A stretch of 64,000 bases of DNA from Candidatus Dadabacteria bacterium (GCA_951812945.1 CATOTB010000005.1:151138-215137), one strand, 5' to 3'. Counted from the stretch's first letter, positions 51,475 to 60,841 are shown. Translations and numbers: made by a program. The notes: a model not told the origin generated them from the letters alone.

Positions 51475-52407
51475 TTGAGTCTTTCCCGGGAAAAACCGAA
51501 GCTGGTCGTTGTTTTGGGGCCGACGGCTTCGGGCAAGACCGAGATGGCGCTTGAAATAGCCCGAAGAACCGGCGCTTGCATAGTGAGTGCCGATTCCGTT
51601 CAGGTTTACAGGCATTTCGATATAGGCAGCGCCAAACCCACCGAAGAGCAAAGAGGGGGGATCCCACATTTCCTCATAGATGTTGCGGACCCCGATGAGG
51701 ATTTTAACGCCGGCAGGTACATGAGACTTGCCCTTGATTGCATCGAGAGGCTTGTTGAGGGCGGCAGGAAAATAATCGTGGTCGGGGGAACTTTCCTTTA
51801 TGTCAAGGCTCTTCTTTACGGACTCCTTGAAGGTGTTGAGGTCGATCAGGAGTTCAGAGACCGCCTCGCTGGAGAGAGGGATACAAAGGGAGTTGCGTCG
51901 CTTCACAAAAAACTTGAGTCTTTAGACCCGGTGTCTGCCGGGCGGATAAATCCGAACGATTACGTGAGAATTGAGCGCGCGCTTGAAGTCCATCATGTGA
52001 CCGGTGAGAAGATGTCGGATCATCAGCGCCGCCACGGTTTTGCGGAACAAAAGTTTAACGCTCTTAAAATAGGCCTTCTTGGGGACCGGGAGCGGCTGCG
52101 TCACGCTATAGACCAAAGGGTCGAGGCGATGGTCAACCGCGGCTGGGTCGAAGAAGTAAAAGCCATAAGAGCCATGGGATACGGGCCGAACTTAAAACCT
52201 ATGAAGTCCATAGGCTACAGGCGGATAAATGAATTCCTGGACGGTCAGTTTGATTTTAAGACGGCGGTGGAAAGTATAAAGACGGACACGAAAAGGTTTT
52301 CCAAAAGACAGTCCACCTGGCTTCGCGCGGATGACGGCATAAAATGGTTTGATTCTGCGGAAGGAAAGGATTTAGTGCTGGCCGCGTGCTCTGAATTTTT
52401 TAACTGA
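51475..52407 (+). CDS. miaA: tRNA dimethylallyltransferase
   Basis: The 310-residue enzyme prenylates A37 of tRNAs reading U-starting codons. It has the P-loop GPTASGKT (residues 15-22), SADSVQVYRHFDIGSAKPT, PHFLIDVADPDEDFNAGRY, VVGGTFLYVKALLYGLLEG and the C-terminal KRFSKRQSTWLR. The start is TTG at 51475, nine bases after pnp; no strong ribosome-binding site is visible. It converges with the hipA-like gene ten bases further on. Confidence 0.95.
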   Translation: MSLSREKPKLVVVLGPTASGKTEMALEIARRTGACIVSADSVQVYRHFDIGSAKPTEEQRGGIPHFLIDVADPDEDFNAGRYMRLALDCIERLVEGGRKIIVVGGTFLYVKALLYGLLEGVEVDQEFRDRLAGERDTKGVASLHKKLESLDPVSAGRINPNDYVRIERALEVHHVTGEKMSDHQRRHGFAEQKFNALKIGLLGDRERLRHAIDQRVEAMVNRGWVEEVKAIRAMGYGPNLKPMKSIGYRRINEFLDGQFDFKTAVESIKTDTKRFSKRQSTWLRADDGIKWFDSAEGKDLVLAACSEFFN

Positions 52408-52416
52408 TTTCTCTTT

Positions 52417-53718
52417 TCACAAGTTTAGTTCATGCGTACTCTGAATTTCTCTGGCGAAATCGGGAAAGACTTCCGCTTCTTTTGCGTATTTAGGCCATTG
52501 GGACACGATTTCCGTAACTTCATCGATAATCCGGTTTGCTTCTTTTTTGAATTTCCCGGCGGGGACGAGCAGGTCCTCGCGCGTAAAATCGTCCCGTCTG
52601 CCGTTAAGAGACATCTGGTGGGAGCCGAGCCATTTTGAACCCGGTCTGTAACTGTAGGCAAGATCAAATGCGGGGGCCAGCTCCCAGTTGCGTTGTTCGT
52701 TCAGAATAAAACCGAAGTTTTTTGTATGATCATCGTGATTGCGGGCGACGATGTTGAATACCATTCTTCTGTAAAGTTCGAGTGCCTGCCCTCTGCTCAG
52801 TTTCATTGAGCGCATCAACGAAAACAGTTGTTCGTAACTGTAGTGTCCAGGTGCATTGTAATCCGCATGATCCATGGCGCACAGGGACTGGTAATGCACT
52901 TTTTTGTTTCCGATCCTGTCAAATCGCTTGGTCATGAAGTGAGCTCTGGGACCATCCATCAGCAACTCGCAAGGAGACATGTTGATTCCGGCGTCTTTCG
53001 CCATCCGGTAGTAAGCGTACTCCATCCGGCCGAATCCCCCAGGGGCGCCGAATGTCTCTTTCGTTCCGGAACGCTCGGCCACGCCGTCAAACTTTAATAG
53101 GTAGTGTTCAAATCCTTCGGGGAGGTCCACCTGTCCACTTCGGATTTCCGTGCGCGCTTTATTGATTCCTATGACGGCTTTGGGTCTTGCTCCTCCGGCG
53201 GAAGTCCCCACTTGAAAGAGCGCATAAAGCGATTCGCTGCTTGTGTCGCCTGCCAATGTCCCCGATAATTTTTCTCTCTGGTTGATCACCGACTGAGCCA
53301 TATTGACAAGACTTTCCAGTTCAACAACTTCAGATGACTCCAGCCCCGTGTCTATGGACGGGAAATACTCAAACGCTCCCATGCCTCTTCTGCCTGTATA
53401 AAGCAGACGCTCCAACCCGGAGAAAGAATTCTTGTCGCGACCCGTTCGGGCGAGCCACGCGTCCACCAGCGCATTGCCGAAATCATCTGGAAGTGAGTCG
53501 GCAAACGCGCCCGGCAATCCTCTGTATGTTTCTCTGGGCAAAGCGGGGAATTGATAGATTCGATTGGATAACGGCAATTTGACGGGACTTAACTCTATTG
53601 CGGTACCGATCCATGACGGGTCGTATTGAAAAGCGCACAAACCCGTATCTTTATCGTATGAAAGAGCCCCTACGATTCGTCCCCATATTTCCACTCGTGC
53701 TACGTTGTGAGTTACCAA
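52417..53718 (-). CDS. hipA: HipA-family serine/threonine kinase toxin
   Basis: The 433-residue protein has the HipA N-terminal subdomain (VEIWGRIVGALSYDKDTG, then SLPDDFGNALVDAWLARTGR) and a PI3K-like kinase core. The latter includes YLLKFDG, the FDRIGNKKVHYQSLCAMDHA stretch, the catalytic loop NHDDHTKNFGF and the metal-binding LAPAFDLAYS. Known HipA kinases phosphorylate glutamyl-tRNA synthetase or other targets and trigger persistence. The upstream hipB-like gene overlaps its start by seven bases, as expected for a toxin-antitoxin operon. Confidence 0.9.
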   Translation of the reverse strand: MVTHNVARVEIWGRIVGALSYDKDTGLCAFQYDPSWIGTAIELSPVKLPLSNRIYQFPALPRETYRGLPGAFADSLPDDFGNALVDAWLARTGRDKNSFSGLERLLYTGRRGMGAFEYFPSIDTGLESSEVVELESLVNMAQSVINQREKLSGTLAGDTSSESLYALFQVGTSAGGARPKAVIGINKARTEIRSGQVDLPEGFEHYLLKFDGVAERSGTKETFGAPGGFGRMEYAYYRMAKDAGINMSPCELLMDGPRAHFMTKRFDRIGNKKVHYQSLCAMDHADYNAPGHYSYEQLFSLMRSMKLSRGQALELYRRMVFNIVARNHDDHTKNFGFILNEQRNWELAPAFDLAYSYRPGSKWLGSHQMSLNGRRDDFTREDLLVPAGKFKKEANRIIDEVTEIVSQWPKYAKEAEVFPDFAREIQSTHELNL

Positions 53719-54059
53719 TTCGTATCCTCTTTGGAAGTTTGGGTATTGCCGGATCTTTTCGACGCCGCTCTCTGTCTCTTTTTCCCTTGAAGCTTCAGCA
53801 TTTCAATCGGACTGAAAGGCCGGTCGGGCAGCAGGTTCTCCAGGTTTTCAAGTTGTTCCAGCATCCTCATGATGCCTATAATGACCTCGAATCTGGCCTT
53901 GCCATTAATCGCCTTGCGGTAAGTCCCCTCGGAGATGCCGAGTTCGTAAGCGATTTCTTTTTGTGGCTTGTTAGCCTCAAGACGAATCTGCTCCAGTCTG
54001 CGCCCGAACTCTTCAGCTATGGCTGAGTCGGTCATGGCATAAAAGTTCTTTCTACTCAT
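53712..54059 (-). CDS. hipB: HipB-like helix-turn-helix antitoxin
   Basis: The 115-residue protein has an N-terminal arm and an XRE-type helix-turn-helix (LEQIRLEANKPQKEIAYELG, then ISEGTYRKAINGKARFEV, about residues 22-62), followed by a helical tail with Lys/Arg-rich end (GKKRQRAASKRS). The gene precedes and overlaps the hipA-like gene. It should bind the operon promoter and neutralise the kinase. The tail could contact the toxin. Confidence 0.86.
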   Translation of the reverse strand: MSRKNFYAMTDSAIAEEFGRRLEQIRLEANKPQKEIAYELGISEGTYRKAINGKARFEVIIGIMRMLEQLENLENLLPDRPFSPIEMLKLQGKKRQRAASKRSGNTQTSKEDTNW

Positions 54060-54102
54060 CGCTTCCCTGTTCTTCCTATAAACAGCAATAATTTGATGTT
54101 AG

Positions 54103-54117
54103 AGTCCATATAAGACT
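54103..54117. promoter_or_regulatory. Possible operator upstream of hipBA
   Basis: AGTC and GACT flank CATATAA (54103-54117), an interrupted dyad about 45 bases upstream of the hipB-like ATG. An XRE-family antitoxin would be expected to bind such a site. The dyad is short. Confidence 0.3.
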
Positions 54118-54190
54118 GACAAGCCTTATTTTACTGATGATTAAGATTAAAGCAAGAGGGATATCAAACGGCAACTAATGCCGACTTCGG

Positions 54191-54586
54191 TTATTTTTTT
54201 TCCTCAACCCTGTATGCGTGAATAGTTCTCAGAATTATTGCCGCGCCGATTAGGACGGAAAGTATGGGCAGAAGCCACAATATGGCGCTGAATCCTCTGG
54301 GAGGGGGGGACGCGAGAATGGTTTCTCCGTAACTTGAGATGAAATAATCTATTATCTCTTCCTTCGTGTTTCCTTCAAGAAGCTTTGTTTTTATGATGAC
54401 CCTCATGTCCCGGGCAAGCTGCGCGTTTGACTCCGCGACACTCTGCCCCTCGCACACAGGACACATGAGTTCTCCTGAGATGTCGGCAACTTGGTCTTCA
54501 AGAGTGTCCGCATCCACGTGGAAGGCGATAAGGGCCAGGGACAAAAAAAGCCACGTGCCAAGGGTTTTGCGAAAGAGAGAGTTCAC
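54191..54586 (-). CDS. ccmH: Cytochrome c maturation thiol oxidoreductase CcmH
   Basis: The 131-residue precursor has a signal peptide (about residues 1-26), a three-helix periplasmic domain with the redox pair in LMCPVCEGQSVAESNAQLA (Cys42, Cys45), and a C-terminal membrane helix (AILWLLPILSVLIGAAIIL). The canonical motif is LRCLVCQNQSI; here Pro replaces the residue before Val. It reduces or presents the apocytochrome thiols for ligation by CcmF. Its ATG overlaps the ccmG stop by four bases. It is about 24 kb from the main ccm cluster. Confidence 0.94.
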   Translation of the reverse strand: MNSLFRKTLGTWLFLSLALIAFHVDADTLEDQVADISGELMCPVCEGQSVAESNAQLARDMRVIIKTKLLEGNTKEEIIDYFISSYGETILASPPPRGFSAILWLLPILSVLIGAAIILRTIHAYRVEEKK

Positions 54587-55146
54587 TGGTTTCCAAGTTC
54601 CTTGTTCTGAGCGTTGTATCGAGTCGCGTCCTCGATATAGTGCATAATCATTTTCTCCGTAAGCGGTCCTCTGTGCTTGCCGGTTATGATCCCCTCGGGA
54701 TTTACGAAGAAGGTCTCCGGAACTCCTCCTACTCCGTAATCCAGATGTATCCTGTTCTCTGGGTCATAAACGTTGACGAAGGTTCCTCCGAACGATTTTA
54801 TGTATTCCTCAGCGCTTTTCCTGTCATCCATTATGTTTATTCCTATGAATTCAACCTGTCTGCCTGAAAGAGACATGTAAGTTTTTTCAAGCGCGGGAGC
54901 CTCCTCCCTACAGGGATGACACCAGGATGCCCAGAAATTCACAAGTACTGTTTTCCCGTGAAAATCAGAAAATTTCACCTTTTCACCGCTGAATGATTGC
55001 AGTGTGAACTCAGGCGCAGTTCTTCCCACAAGCTGGGAAGGGATCTCGATATCCCCCTTTTCCGAAAGCCCGCTCCAGAGCGTGTAGGCAAGCAGGGCTA
55101 TAATAAAAACGATAAAGATTTTCGAGACTGTATTTGATATTCTCAC
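54583..55146 (-). CDS. ccmG: Cytochrome c maturation thioredoxin CcmG/DsbE
   Basis: The 187-residue protein has a membrane anchor (about residues 9-25) and a periplasmic thioredoxin fold with active site WCHPC (Cys76, Cys79) in NFWASWCHPCREEAPALEKT. Further along, GGVPETFFVNPEGIITGKHR carries the cis-Pro loop. It passes electrons from CcdA to CcmH or apocytochrome CxxCH motifs. ccmH overlaps its stop codon. It is divergent from otsA-otsB. Confidence 0.93.
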   Translation of the reverse strand: MRISNTVSKIFIVFIIALLAYTLWSGLSEKGDIEIPSQLVGRTAPEFTLQSFSGEKVKFSDFHGKTVLVNFWASWCHPCREEAPALEKTYMSLSGRQVEFIGINIMDDRKSAEEYIKSFGGTFVNVYDPENRIHLDYGVGGVPETFFVNPEGIITGKHRGPLTEKMIMHYIEDATRYNAQNKELGNQ

Positions 55147-55214
55147 AAGAAGCCCTCGTTTTTTCTGGTCTTAAATTTTCTTTTGGTTATTATTTCCGAA
55201 ATTGCCCTTTTTAT

Positions 55215-55220
55215 TATAAT
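55215..55220 (+). promoter_or_regulatory. Perfect -10 box adjacent to the otsA-otsB start
   Basis: TATAAT ends eight bases before the ATG at 55229, and no ribosome-binding site precedes that ATG. A transcript from this box would be leaderless or nearly so. No clear -35 is visible. Confidence 0.45.
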
Positions 55221-55228
55221 AGATTTTC

Positions 55229-57463
55229 ATGAAAAAACTCATAATCGTATCCAACAGATTGCCGACGACTGTGCGGGAGGAGAACGGAAAGCTTTCTTTT
55301 GAGCCAAGCGTGGGGGGTGTGGCTACGGGGCTGAGTTCCCTTGATACCGATTACGAAAAATGCTGGATAGGGTGGCCGGGGATAGATTACGGGGCTCTCT
55401 CGGATGAGCAGATTGCGGAAGTGCAGCAGCGGCTCGAAGAAGAAAATTTCTATCCCGTGAACCTGAATGCCGAAGAGGTAAAAGACTATTACCAGGGCTT
55501 CTGCAACGAAGTGATATGGCCTATCTTCCATTATTTCGTCCAGTACGGAACTTATAAAAAAGAGTTCTGGGAATCATACATAAGGGTGAACAGCAAGTTC
55601 GCAAGCGCCATACTTGACGTGGCCAGCGAAGGGGATTACATCTGGGTTCATGATTATCATCTCATGCTCGTTCCCGAGCTTGTAAAAAAACAGCTGCCCC
55701 AATCAAGTATCGGTTTCTTTCTCCATATACCTTTTCCGTCTTCAGAAATTTTCAGGCTTATTCCATGGTGCCGGGAAATAATACAGGGGCTTACCGGGGC
55801 TGATCTGATAGGTTTTCACACTTTTGACTACGTAAGGCATTTTGCCGAAAGCGTAAGAAGAATACTTGGACACGAACATTCTCTGGGACGGTTTATAATC
55901 GGGGAAAGAGAGATAAGAACCGATACTTTTCCCATGGGAATCGATTACGAGAAATTCTCCTCCGCGCCGAAGAAACGAAGCGTTCAGAAAAGAAAAGACG
56001 AGTTCATAGATTTTCTTGGGACCGACCAGAAGATCATTCTCTCCATAGACCGTCTTGATTACTCAAAAGGAATTCCGGACAGGCTCAGGGCATTTGATCT
56101 TTTCCTTGAGAAAAATCCGAAGATGAGGGGCAAGGTGGTTCTTTTACTTGTCGCCGTGCCTTCGAGAACAGAAGTGGTTCACTACAAGATACTGAAAAAC
56201 GAAGTTGACAACTTGGTCGGCGCGATAAACGGCCGCTATGGAACGATCGGCTGGAACCCTATTCACTACATGTACAGGTCTTTCGGTTTCGAGGATCTGA
56301 TTTCTCTTTACCTGGCCGCGGACATCCTTTTCATTACTCCCCTTCGCGACGGCATGAACCTGATTGCCAAGGAGTATGTGGCTGCGAGGCAGAACAAGGC
56401 AGGTGTTCTCATACTTGGTGAGATGGCAGGAACCGCACAGGAACTGAGCGAGGCCATAATCATAAACCCCAATGATCTCGAAGCTACTTCACGGGCGCTC
56501 GAAACTGCTCTTGCCATGACCAAAACGGAGCAGAAAAGACGGATGAAGGCGATGCAGAGCCGTCTCAGCAGATACGATATCAGGACATGGACGGCGGACT
56601 TCATGGAGAGGCTTGATGAAACAAAAGAAAGGCAGCTTAAGATGTTTGCCCGAAGATTCAGTCCGGAAATGACGAGTGAACTGATTGAAAAATACAGGAC
56701 GAGCAAAAAGTGTCTTTTTCTGCTTGATTACGACGGTTCTCTTGTTTCCTTCAAGAATAATCCGCAGGATGCGAAACCTGACCCGGAAATCTACTCCGCG
56801 CTTAGTGAGCTTTCCTCGAGGGATAAGAACGAGCTTGTCGTTATAAGCGGCAGAGACAGAAAGACTCTTGCCAAGTGGCTTGGGGGTGTGACAAACGGTC
56901 TTGCGGCTGAACACGGTCTTTGGATAAGACGCGGAAAGTGGAAGATGTCCGATATTGCTCCTGAGGGATGGAAGGAAGAAATAAGACCCATACTGGAAGT
57001 CTTCGTCGACAGGACTCCCGGGTCGCTTATCGAGGAAAAGAATTTCTCCTTGGCGTGGCACTACAGAAAAGTTGATCCGGCACTCTCAATCGTGAGAGTG
57101 GGAGAGCTTAAGGATATGCTCTCGCACATAACGGCGAATCTTGAGATCGGCGTGCTTGAGGGAAACAAGGTCGTGGAAATCAAGGGCTCTTTCATAAACA
57201 AGGGCAAGGCGGCTGTCCAGTGGCTCAGAGCAAGAAAGTGGGACCTTATCATATCAATAGGAGACGACTGGACGGATGAGGACATTTTTGAGGAACTCCC
57301 CGAAGACGCTTATTCCATAAAGGTTGGTTTCGGACCGTCAAAAGCCAAGTACAGGGTCCGCTCGACCACCGAGGCAAGGGACCTTCTTTTTTCGCTGGCG
57401 GATGTAACCCGCAAGATGGAAGGCCCATCTTCCGAAACCGTGAAGAAGGGGAGAAAGAGATAA
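55229..57463 (+). CDS. otsA-otsB: Fused trehalose-6-phosphate synthase / phosphatase
   Basis: The 744-residue protein makes trehalose from UDP-glucose and glucose-6-phosphate in two steps. Residues 1 to about 475 are the GT20 synthase (VSNRLPTTVREENGKLSF, GVATGL, VHDYHLMLVPELVKKQLP, PLRDGMNLIAKEYVAARQ). From about 490 a HAD phosphatase follows, with LFLLDYDGSLVSFKNNPQ (nucleophile Asp), VISGRDRKTLAKWLGG, VEIKGSFINKGKAAVQWL and SIGDDWTDEDIFEELPEDAY. The two-domain fusion resembles eukaryotic and Bacteroidetes enzymes. The aldo-keto reductase gene starts within its stop codon (TAATG). Confidence 0.95.
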   Translation: MKKLIIVSNRLPTTVREENGKLSFEPSVGGVATGLSSLDTDYEKCWIGWPGIDYGALSDEQIAEVQQRLEEENFYPVNLNAEEVKDYYQGFCNEVIWPIFHYFVQYGTYKKEFWESYIRVNSKFASAILDVASEGDYIWVHDYHLMLVPELVKKQLPQSSIGFFLHIPFPSSEIFRLIPWCREIIQGLTGADLIGFHTFDYVRHFAESVRRILGHEHSLGRFIIGEREIRTDTFPMGIDYEKFSSAPKKRSVQKRKDEFIDFLGTDQKIILSIDRLDYSKGIPDRLRAFDLFLEKNPKMRGKVVLLLVAVPSRTEVVHYKILKNEVDNLVGAINGRYGTIGWNPIHYMYRSFGFEDLISLYLAADILFITPLRDGMNLIAKEYVAARQNKAGVLILGEMAGTAQELSEAIIINPNDLEATSRALETALAMTKTEQKRRMKAMQSRLSRYDIRTWTADFMERLDETKERQLKMFARRFSPEMTSELIEKYRTSKKCLFLLDYDGSLVSFKNNPQDAKPDPEIYSALSELSSRDKNELVVISGRDRKTLAKWLGGVTNGLAAEHGLWIRRGKWKMSDIAPEGWKEEIRPILEVFVDRTPGSLIEEKNFSLAWHYRKVDPALSIVRVGELKDMLSHITANLEIGVLEGNKVVEIKGSFINKGKAAVQWLRARKWDLIISIGDDWTDEDIFEELPEDAYSIKVGFGPSKAKYRVRSTTEARDLLFSLADVTRKMEGPSSETVKKGRKR

Positions 57464-58455
57464 TGGAATTTGTAAAGATTGCCGGTACGGAAATCAGTTC
57501 ATCGAGAATAGGTCTTGGAACCTGGGCGATGGGAGGATGGCTGTGGGGAGGAAGTGACAGAAAAGAATGCGTGAGGACGATATACAAGGCGTTTGATAAC
57601 GGGGTGAATCTCATTGATACCGCTCCTATTTACGGCTTCGGTGTCTCTGAAGAAATTGTGGGGGAAGCGGTTTCTCAGAGCGGAATGAGGGATGAATTGG
57701 TAATCGCGACCAAAGTAGGGCTTGAGTGGGAGAGGGGAGGAATATTCAGAAACTCTCTTCCTGAGAGAATACGCAAGGAGGTCGACGATTCCCTCAGAAG
57801 GCTGCGCACCGACTGGATAGATCTCTATCAGATTCACTGGCCCGACCCGCTTGCCCCCATTGAGGAAACCGCGGGGACAATGGCTGAACTTATTGAAAGT
57901 GGAAAGATAAGGGCTGTCGGAGTGAGCAACTATTCGGTTGAGCAGATGGAGATCTTTCGTTCCGTGTGCCCGCTTAACTCAAGCCAGCCTCCTTACAATC
58001 TTTTCGAGAGGGGAATTGAGGATGATGTGCTCCCCTGGTGTGAGGAGCAAGAGGTTACCATGCTTCTCTACGGGGCTTTGTGCAGGGGACTTCTGGGCGG
58101 AAAGCTGAGGACGGATTCGGAGTTCCCGGGAGATGACCTGAGAAATTTTGATCCCAAGTTTAGAAAGCCCGTATACGATAATTATCTCGGCGCGGTTGAA
58201 AAACTGGGGGAACTCGCTTCCGAGCGTTTCGGGAAGAACGTGCTTGAACTCTCCGTCAGGTGGGTCTTGGACAAATGCGGAAACGATATAACGCTCTGGG
58301 GAGCTAGGCGCCCGGGGCAGCTCGATGATGTTGCGGGTACCGTTGGGTGGGCAATAGATGATGATTCAATGAGTGAAATAGACTCGATACTGAATACCTT
58401 CGTTCCGGACCCCATAGGTCCCGAATTCATGGCTCCCGGTCCCAGACCTTCTTAG
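57463..58455 (+). CDS. Aldo/keto reductase
   Basis: The 330-residue NADPH-dependent oxidoreductase has the catalytic tetrad Asp52 and Tyr57 in LIDTAPIYGFG, Lys84 in VIATKVG and His125 in YQIHWPD. The C-terminal cofactor part contains LWGARRPGQLDD. It resembles the AKR11-type/YhdN-like general stress oxidoreductases. The substrate is unknown. Its ATG overlaps the otsA-otsB stop, so it is coupled to trehalose synthesis genes, perhaps as part of a stress response. Confidence 0.92.
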   Translation: MEFVKIAGTEISSSRIGLGTWAMGGWLWGGSDRKECVRTIYKAFDNGVNLIDTAPIYGFGVSEEIVGEAVSQSGMRDELVIATKVGLEWERGGIFRNSLPERIRKEVDDSLRRLRTDWIDLYQIHWPDPLAPIEETAGTMAELIESGKIRAVGVSNYSVEQMEIFRSVCPLNSSQPPYNLFERGIEDDVLPWCEEQEVTMLLYGALCRGLLGGKLRTDSEFPGDDLRNFDPKFRKPVYDNYLGAVEKLGELASERFGKNVLELSVRWVLDKCGNDITLWGARRPGQLDDVAGTVGWAIDDDSMSEIDSILNTFVPDPIGPEFMAPGPRPS

Positions 58456-58457
58456 TT

Positions 58458-59123
58458 TTACGAGAAGCTCTTTATGTCTTCGAGGCAGATTTCCGAAACG
58501 TTTTTTCTGAAAATATCAGCCTTAGGGTAATCCTCTGCGGCTATTCTCGGGTCAGGTACCGCGATACAGCGCATGCCGGCTTCCTTGGCCGATACTATAC
58601 CGTTTATGGAATCTTCAATCGCGACGCATTCTTCGGGACTGACCCCAAGACGTCTTGCAGTTTCAAGGTATATGTCGGGGTGAGGTTTTCCTTCTTCTAC
58701 ACAGTCTCCGGAAACTTTTATTCCGAAAGTGTCCGAAAGAGAGAATTTCTTGAGAACAAACTCTATCACTTTCATGGGTGAGCCTGAGGCCAGAGCCATT
58801 TTTATGTACTTTTCACCACTTAGGATTTTAAGGAGTTCGGGAATCCCGTTAGAAAGCCTGAGTTCCTTTTCGTAGAGTTCGAGAAGGATCCCAAGACGGG
58901 TATGGAGAATTTCTTCGGGGGATTCATCAAGCCCGAAAGTTTCTTTCAGAAGTTTTACAGAATCCCTCTGGCTAAGCCCCATGATCTTCTTTCTGTATTC
59001 CTTTCTGTAGCTTTCGTTGCCCGAAAACCCCTTTTGCTTGAGCATAATAGACTCGCTTTTCTCCCAGAGGGGTTCGCTGTCTATTATGACTCCATCCATG
59101 TCAAATATTACTGCTTTTATCAA
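58458..59123 (-). CDS. HAD-superfamily sugar phosphatase / beta-phosphoglucomutase-like
   Basis: The 221-residue protein has the HAD motifs VIFDMDGVIIDSEPLW (nucleophile Asp8, acid/base Asp10), ALASGSPMKVIEFVLKKF (motif II Ser, motif III Lys region), and GKPHPDIYLETARRLG with VAIEDSINGIVSAKEAGM (motif IV). It resembles the HxpB/YniC hexitol-phosphatase and beta-phosphoglucomutase subgroup. The exact sugar phosphate is unknown. It converges with the aldo-keto reductase gene, three bases apart. Confidence 0.9.
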   Translation of the reverse strand: MIKAVIFDMDGVIIDSEPLWEKSESIMLKQKGFSGNESYRKEYRKKIMGLSQRDSVKLLKETFGLDESPEEILHTRLGILLELYEKELRLSNGIPELLKILSGEKYIKMALASGSPMKVIEFVLKKFSLSDTFGIKVSGDCVEEGKPHPDIYLETARRLGVSPEECVAIEDSINGIVSAKEAGMRCIAVPDPRIAAEDYPKADIFRKNVSEICLEDIKSFS

Positions 59124-59216
59124 TGGACCGGATAAAGGCTGGAGTACCGCCGTCCACTAGGCACAAGGCAAGTGAACTGCAGGTTGAGGTGATCTCTCAA
59201 AACGTCGGTTTTTTCC

Positions 59217-60506
59217 CTAGAGCAGGTCTTTTATCCTGGCTTCCAGGGACTTCTTATAATCATCAAGATCGATTTTGATTCTGGAAACGCCGGTTTCCAT
59301 CGCGGCTTGAGCGACAGCGGCCGATTCCCATACCAGAACTCTTGGATCAAACGGCTTCGGTACTATGTAGTCCGGACCGAACTCAAATTTCTGGTTTCCG
59401 TAGGCTTTAGCCACCTTCTCAGGTACTGGTTCTTTGGCAAGCGCCGCAAGGGAATATGCAGCCGCGACTTTCATTTCGTCGTTTATTTTTGTGGCTCTTA
59501 CGTCAAGCGCTCCCCTGAAAATGAAGGGGAATCCCAAAACGTTGTTCACCTGGTTTGCGAAGTCAGACCGGCCCGTGGCAGTTATCACGTCGCTTCGGGC
59601 TTCCTTGGCGTCGACGGGAAGTATCTCGGGGTCAGGATTTGCCATGGCGAATATTATAGGATTCTTTGCCATGCTCTTTACGTTTTCCTGGTTAATGGCT
59701 CCGCCATTTGAGAGTCCGACGAACACATCGGCTCCGACCAGCGCGTCCCCTATGGTTCTTCTGTCCGTTTCAACAAGGAACCTTTCTTTCTGGGGATTAA
59801 GCCCCGCGTTTCTTCCCTTGTAAATTACGCCTCTGCTGTCGCACATTATTATGTTTTCCCTTTTTGCCCCAAGAGCTATGAAGAACTCGGCGCACGCGAT
59901 TGCGGACGCTCCGGCGCCGTTAAACGCCATTTTGAGTTCACTCATCTTTTTCCCGGTAATCTCACAGGCGTTAAGAAGTCCAGCACCCGATATTATCGCG
60001 GTTCCGTGCTGATCGTCGTGAAAGACGGGTATGTCCATCTCTTCTTTCAGTTTGTCTTCTATGTAGAAGCATTCAGGGGCTTTTATATCTTCGAGGTTAA
60101 TACCGCCAAAAGTGGGTTCGAGATATTTTACGGTCTTTATGAATTCGTCGGGGTCCTCGGTGGCTATTTCAATGTCGTAGGCGTCGACATCTGCGAACTT
60201 CTTGAAGAGCACTCCTTTTCCTTCCATCACGGGTTTTCCCGCGAGGGCGCCGAGGTTTCCGAGTCCCAGTATCGCAGTGCCGTTTGAAGCTACCGCGACC
60301 AGATTCCCTCTGTTTGTGTATTCATAAGAGAGGTTCTCGTCCTTGTCTATTTCCCTGCAGGGCTCAGCGACTCCGGGGGAGTACGCAAGTGAGAGATCCC
60401 AAGACGTGTCGCAGGGCTTTGTTGGTACGACTTCAAGTTTTCCTTTTCTTCCGCTTCTATGATATTCAAGGGCGGCTTCCTTCATATCTTTTTCGCTGTC
60501 ACACAT
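59217..60506 (-). CDS. NAD(P)-dependent malic enzyme
   Basis: The 429-residue enzyme oxidatively decarboxylates malate to pyruvate. It has the short bacterial form: [20 protein letters not shown] (catalytic Tyr42), [20 protein letters not shown] (catalytic Lys region), [34 protein letters not shown], and the nucleotide fold [15 protein letters not shown]. No C-terminal phosphotransacetylase-like domain is present, unlike MaeB. GGAGG lies 13 bases before the chosen ATG, somewhat far; an internal ATG seven codons later is possible. Confidence 0.95.
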   Translation of the reverse strand: MCDSEKDMKEAALEYHRSGRKGKLEVVPTKPCDTSWDLSLAYSPGVAEPCREIDKDENLSYEYTNRGNLVAVASNGTAILGLGNLGALAGKPVMEGKGVLFKKFADVDAYDIEIATEDPDEFIKTVKYLEPTFGGINLEDIKAPECFYIEDKLKEEMDIPVFHDDQHGTAIISGAGLLNACEITGKKMSELKMAFNGAGASAIACAEFFIALGAKRENIIMCDSRGVIYKGRNAGLNPQKERFLVETDRRTIGDALVGADVFVGLSNGGAINQENVKSMAKNPIIFAMANPDPEILPVDAKEARSDVITATGRSDFANQVNNVLGFPFIFRGALDVRATKINDEMKVAAAYSLAALAKEPVPEKVAKAYGNQKFEFGPDYIVPKPFDPRVLVWESAAVAQAAMETGVSRIKIDLDDYKKSLEARIKDLL

Positions 60507-60591
60507 TTTCTGAACCGATCCTCCATCGGGTGTTTTAAAATGAAAAGTTAATTATATACAGAGATAAATTTTGTGCAATTGCACTGGGAAA

Positions 60592-60810
60592 TCAGCAGCA
60601 GCAACCACAAGATGATTGCGAACAGCCTCCAGAATCCTCACCCTCGGAAATTCCGAGATTCCCGTCGCTGCCGCCAAGGCCGAAAGTCGAGAACTGCTTT
60701 CCGACGTTCTCAGAGTCGCAGCTCACGCATTTTATGGTTTCGTCTGAGTCAAGCACCAGAACTTCGAATCCCTCGCCGCAATCAGAACATTCATATTCAT
60801 ATAAAGGCAT
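60592..60810 (-). CDS. FmdB-type zinc ribbon protein
   Basis: The 72-residue protein starts MPLYEYECSDCGEGFEVLVL and has two CxxC pairs (Cys8/Cys11 and Cys28/Cys31), the classic FmdB regulatory zinc ribbon. It ends with an unusual Cys-rich tail, GGCSQSSCGCCC. GGAGG lies five bases before the ATG at 60810, so this start is better than an in-frame upstream Met at 60822. The function is a putative regulator or metal-binding protein. A long inverted repeat lies just upstream. Confidence 0.9.
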   Translation of the reverse strand: MPLYEYECSDCGEGFEVLVLDSDETIKCVSCDSENVGKQFSTFGLGGSDGNLGISEGEDSGGCSQSSCGCCC

Positions 60811-60841
60811 TTTTACCTCCAATTAACCATAACAGATATGG

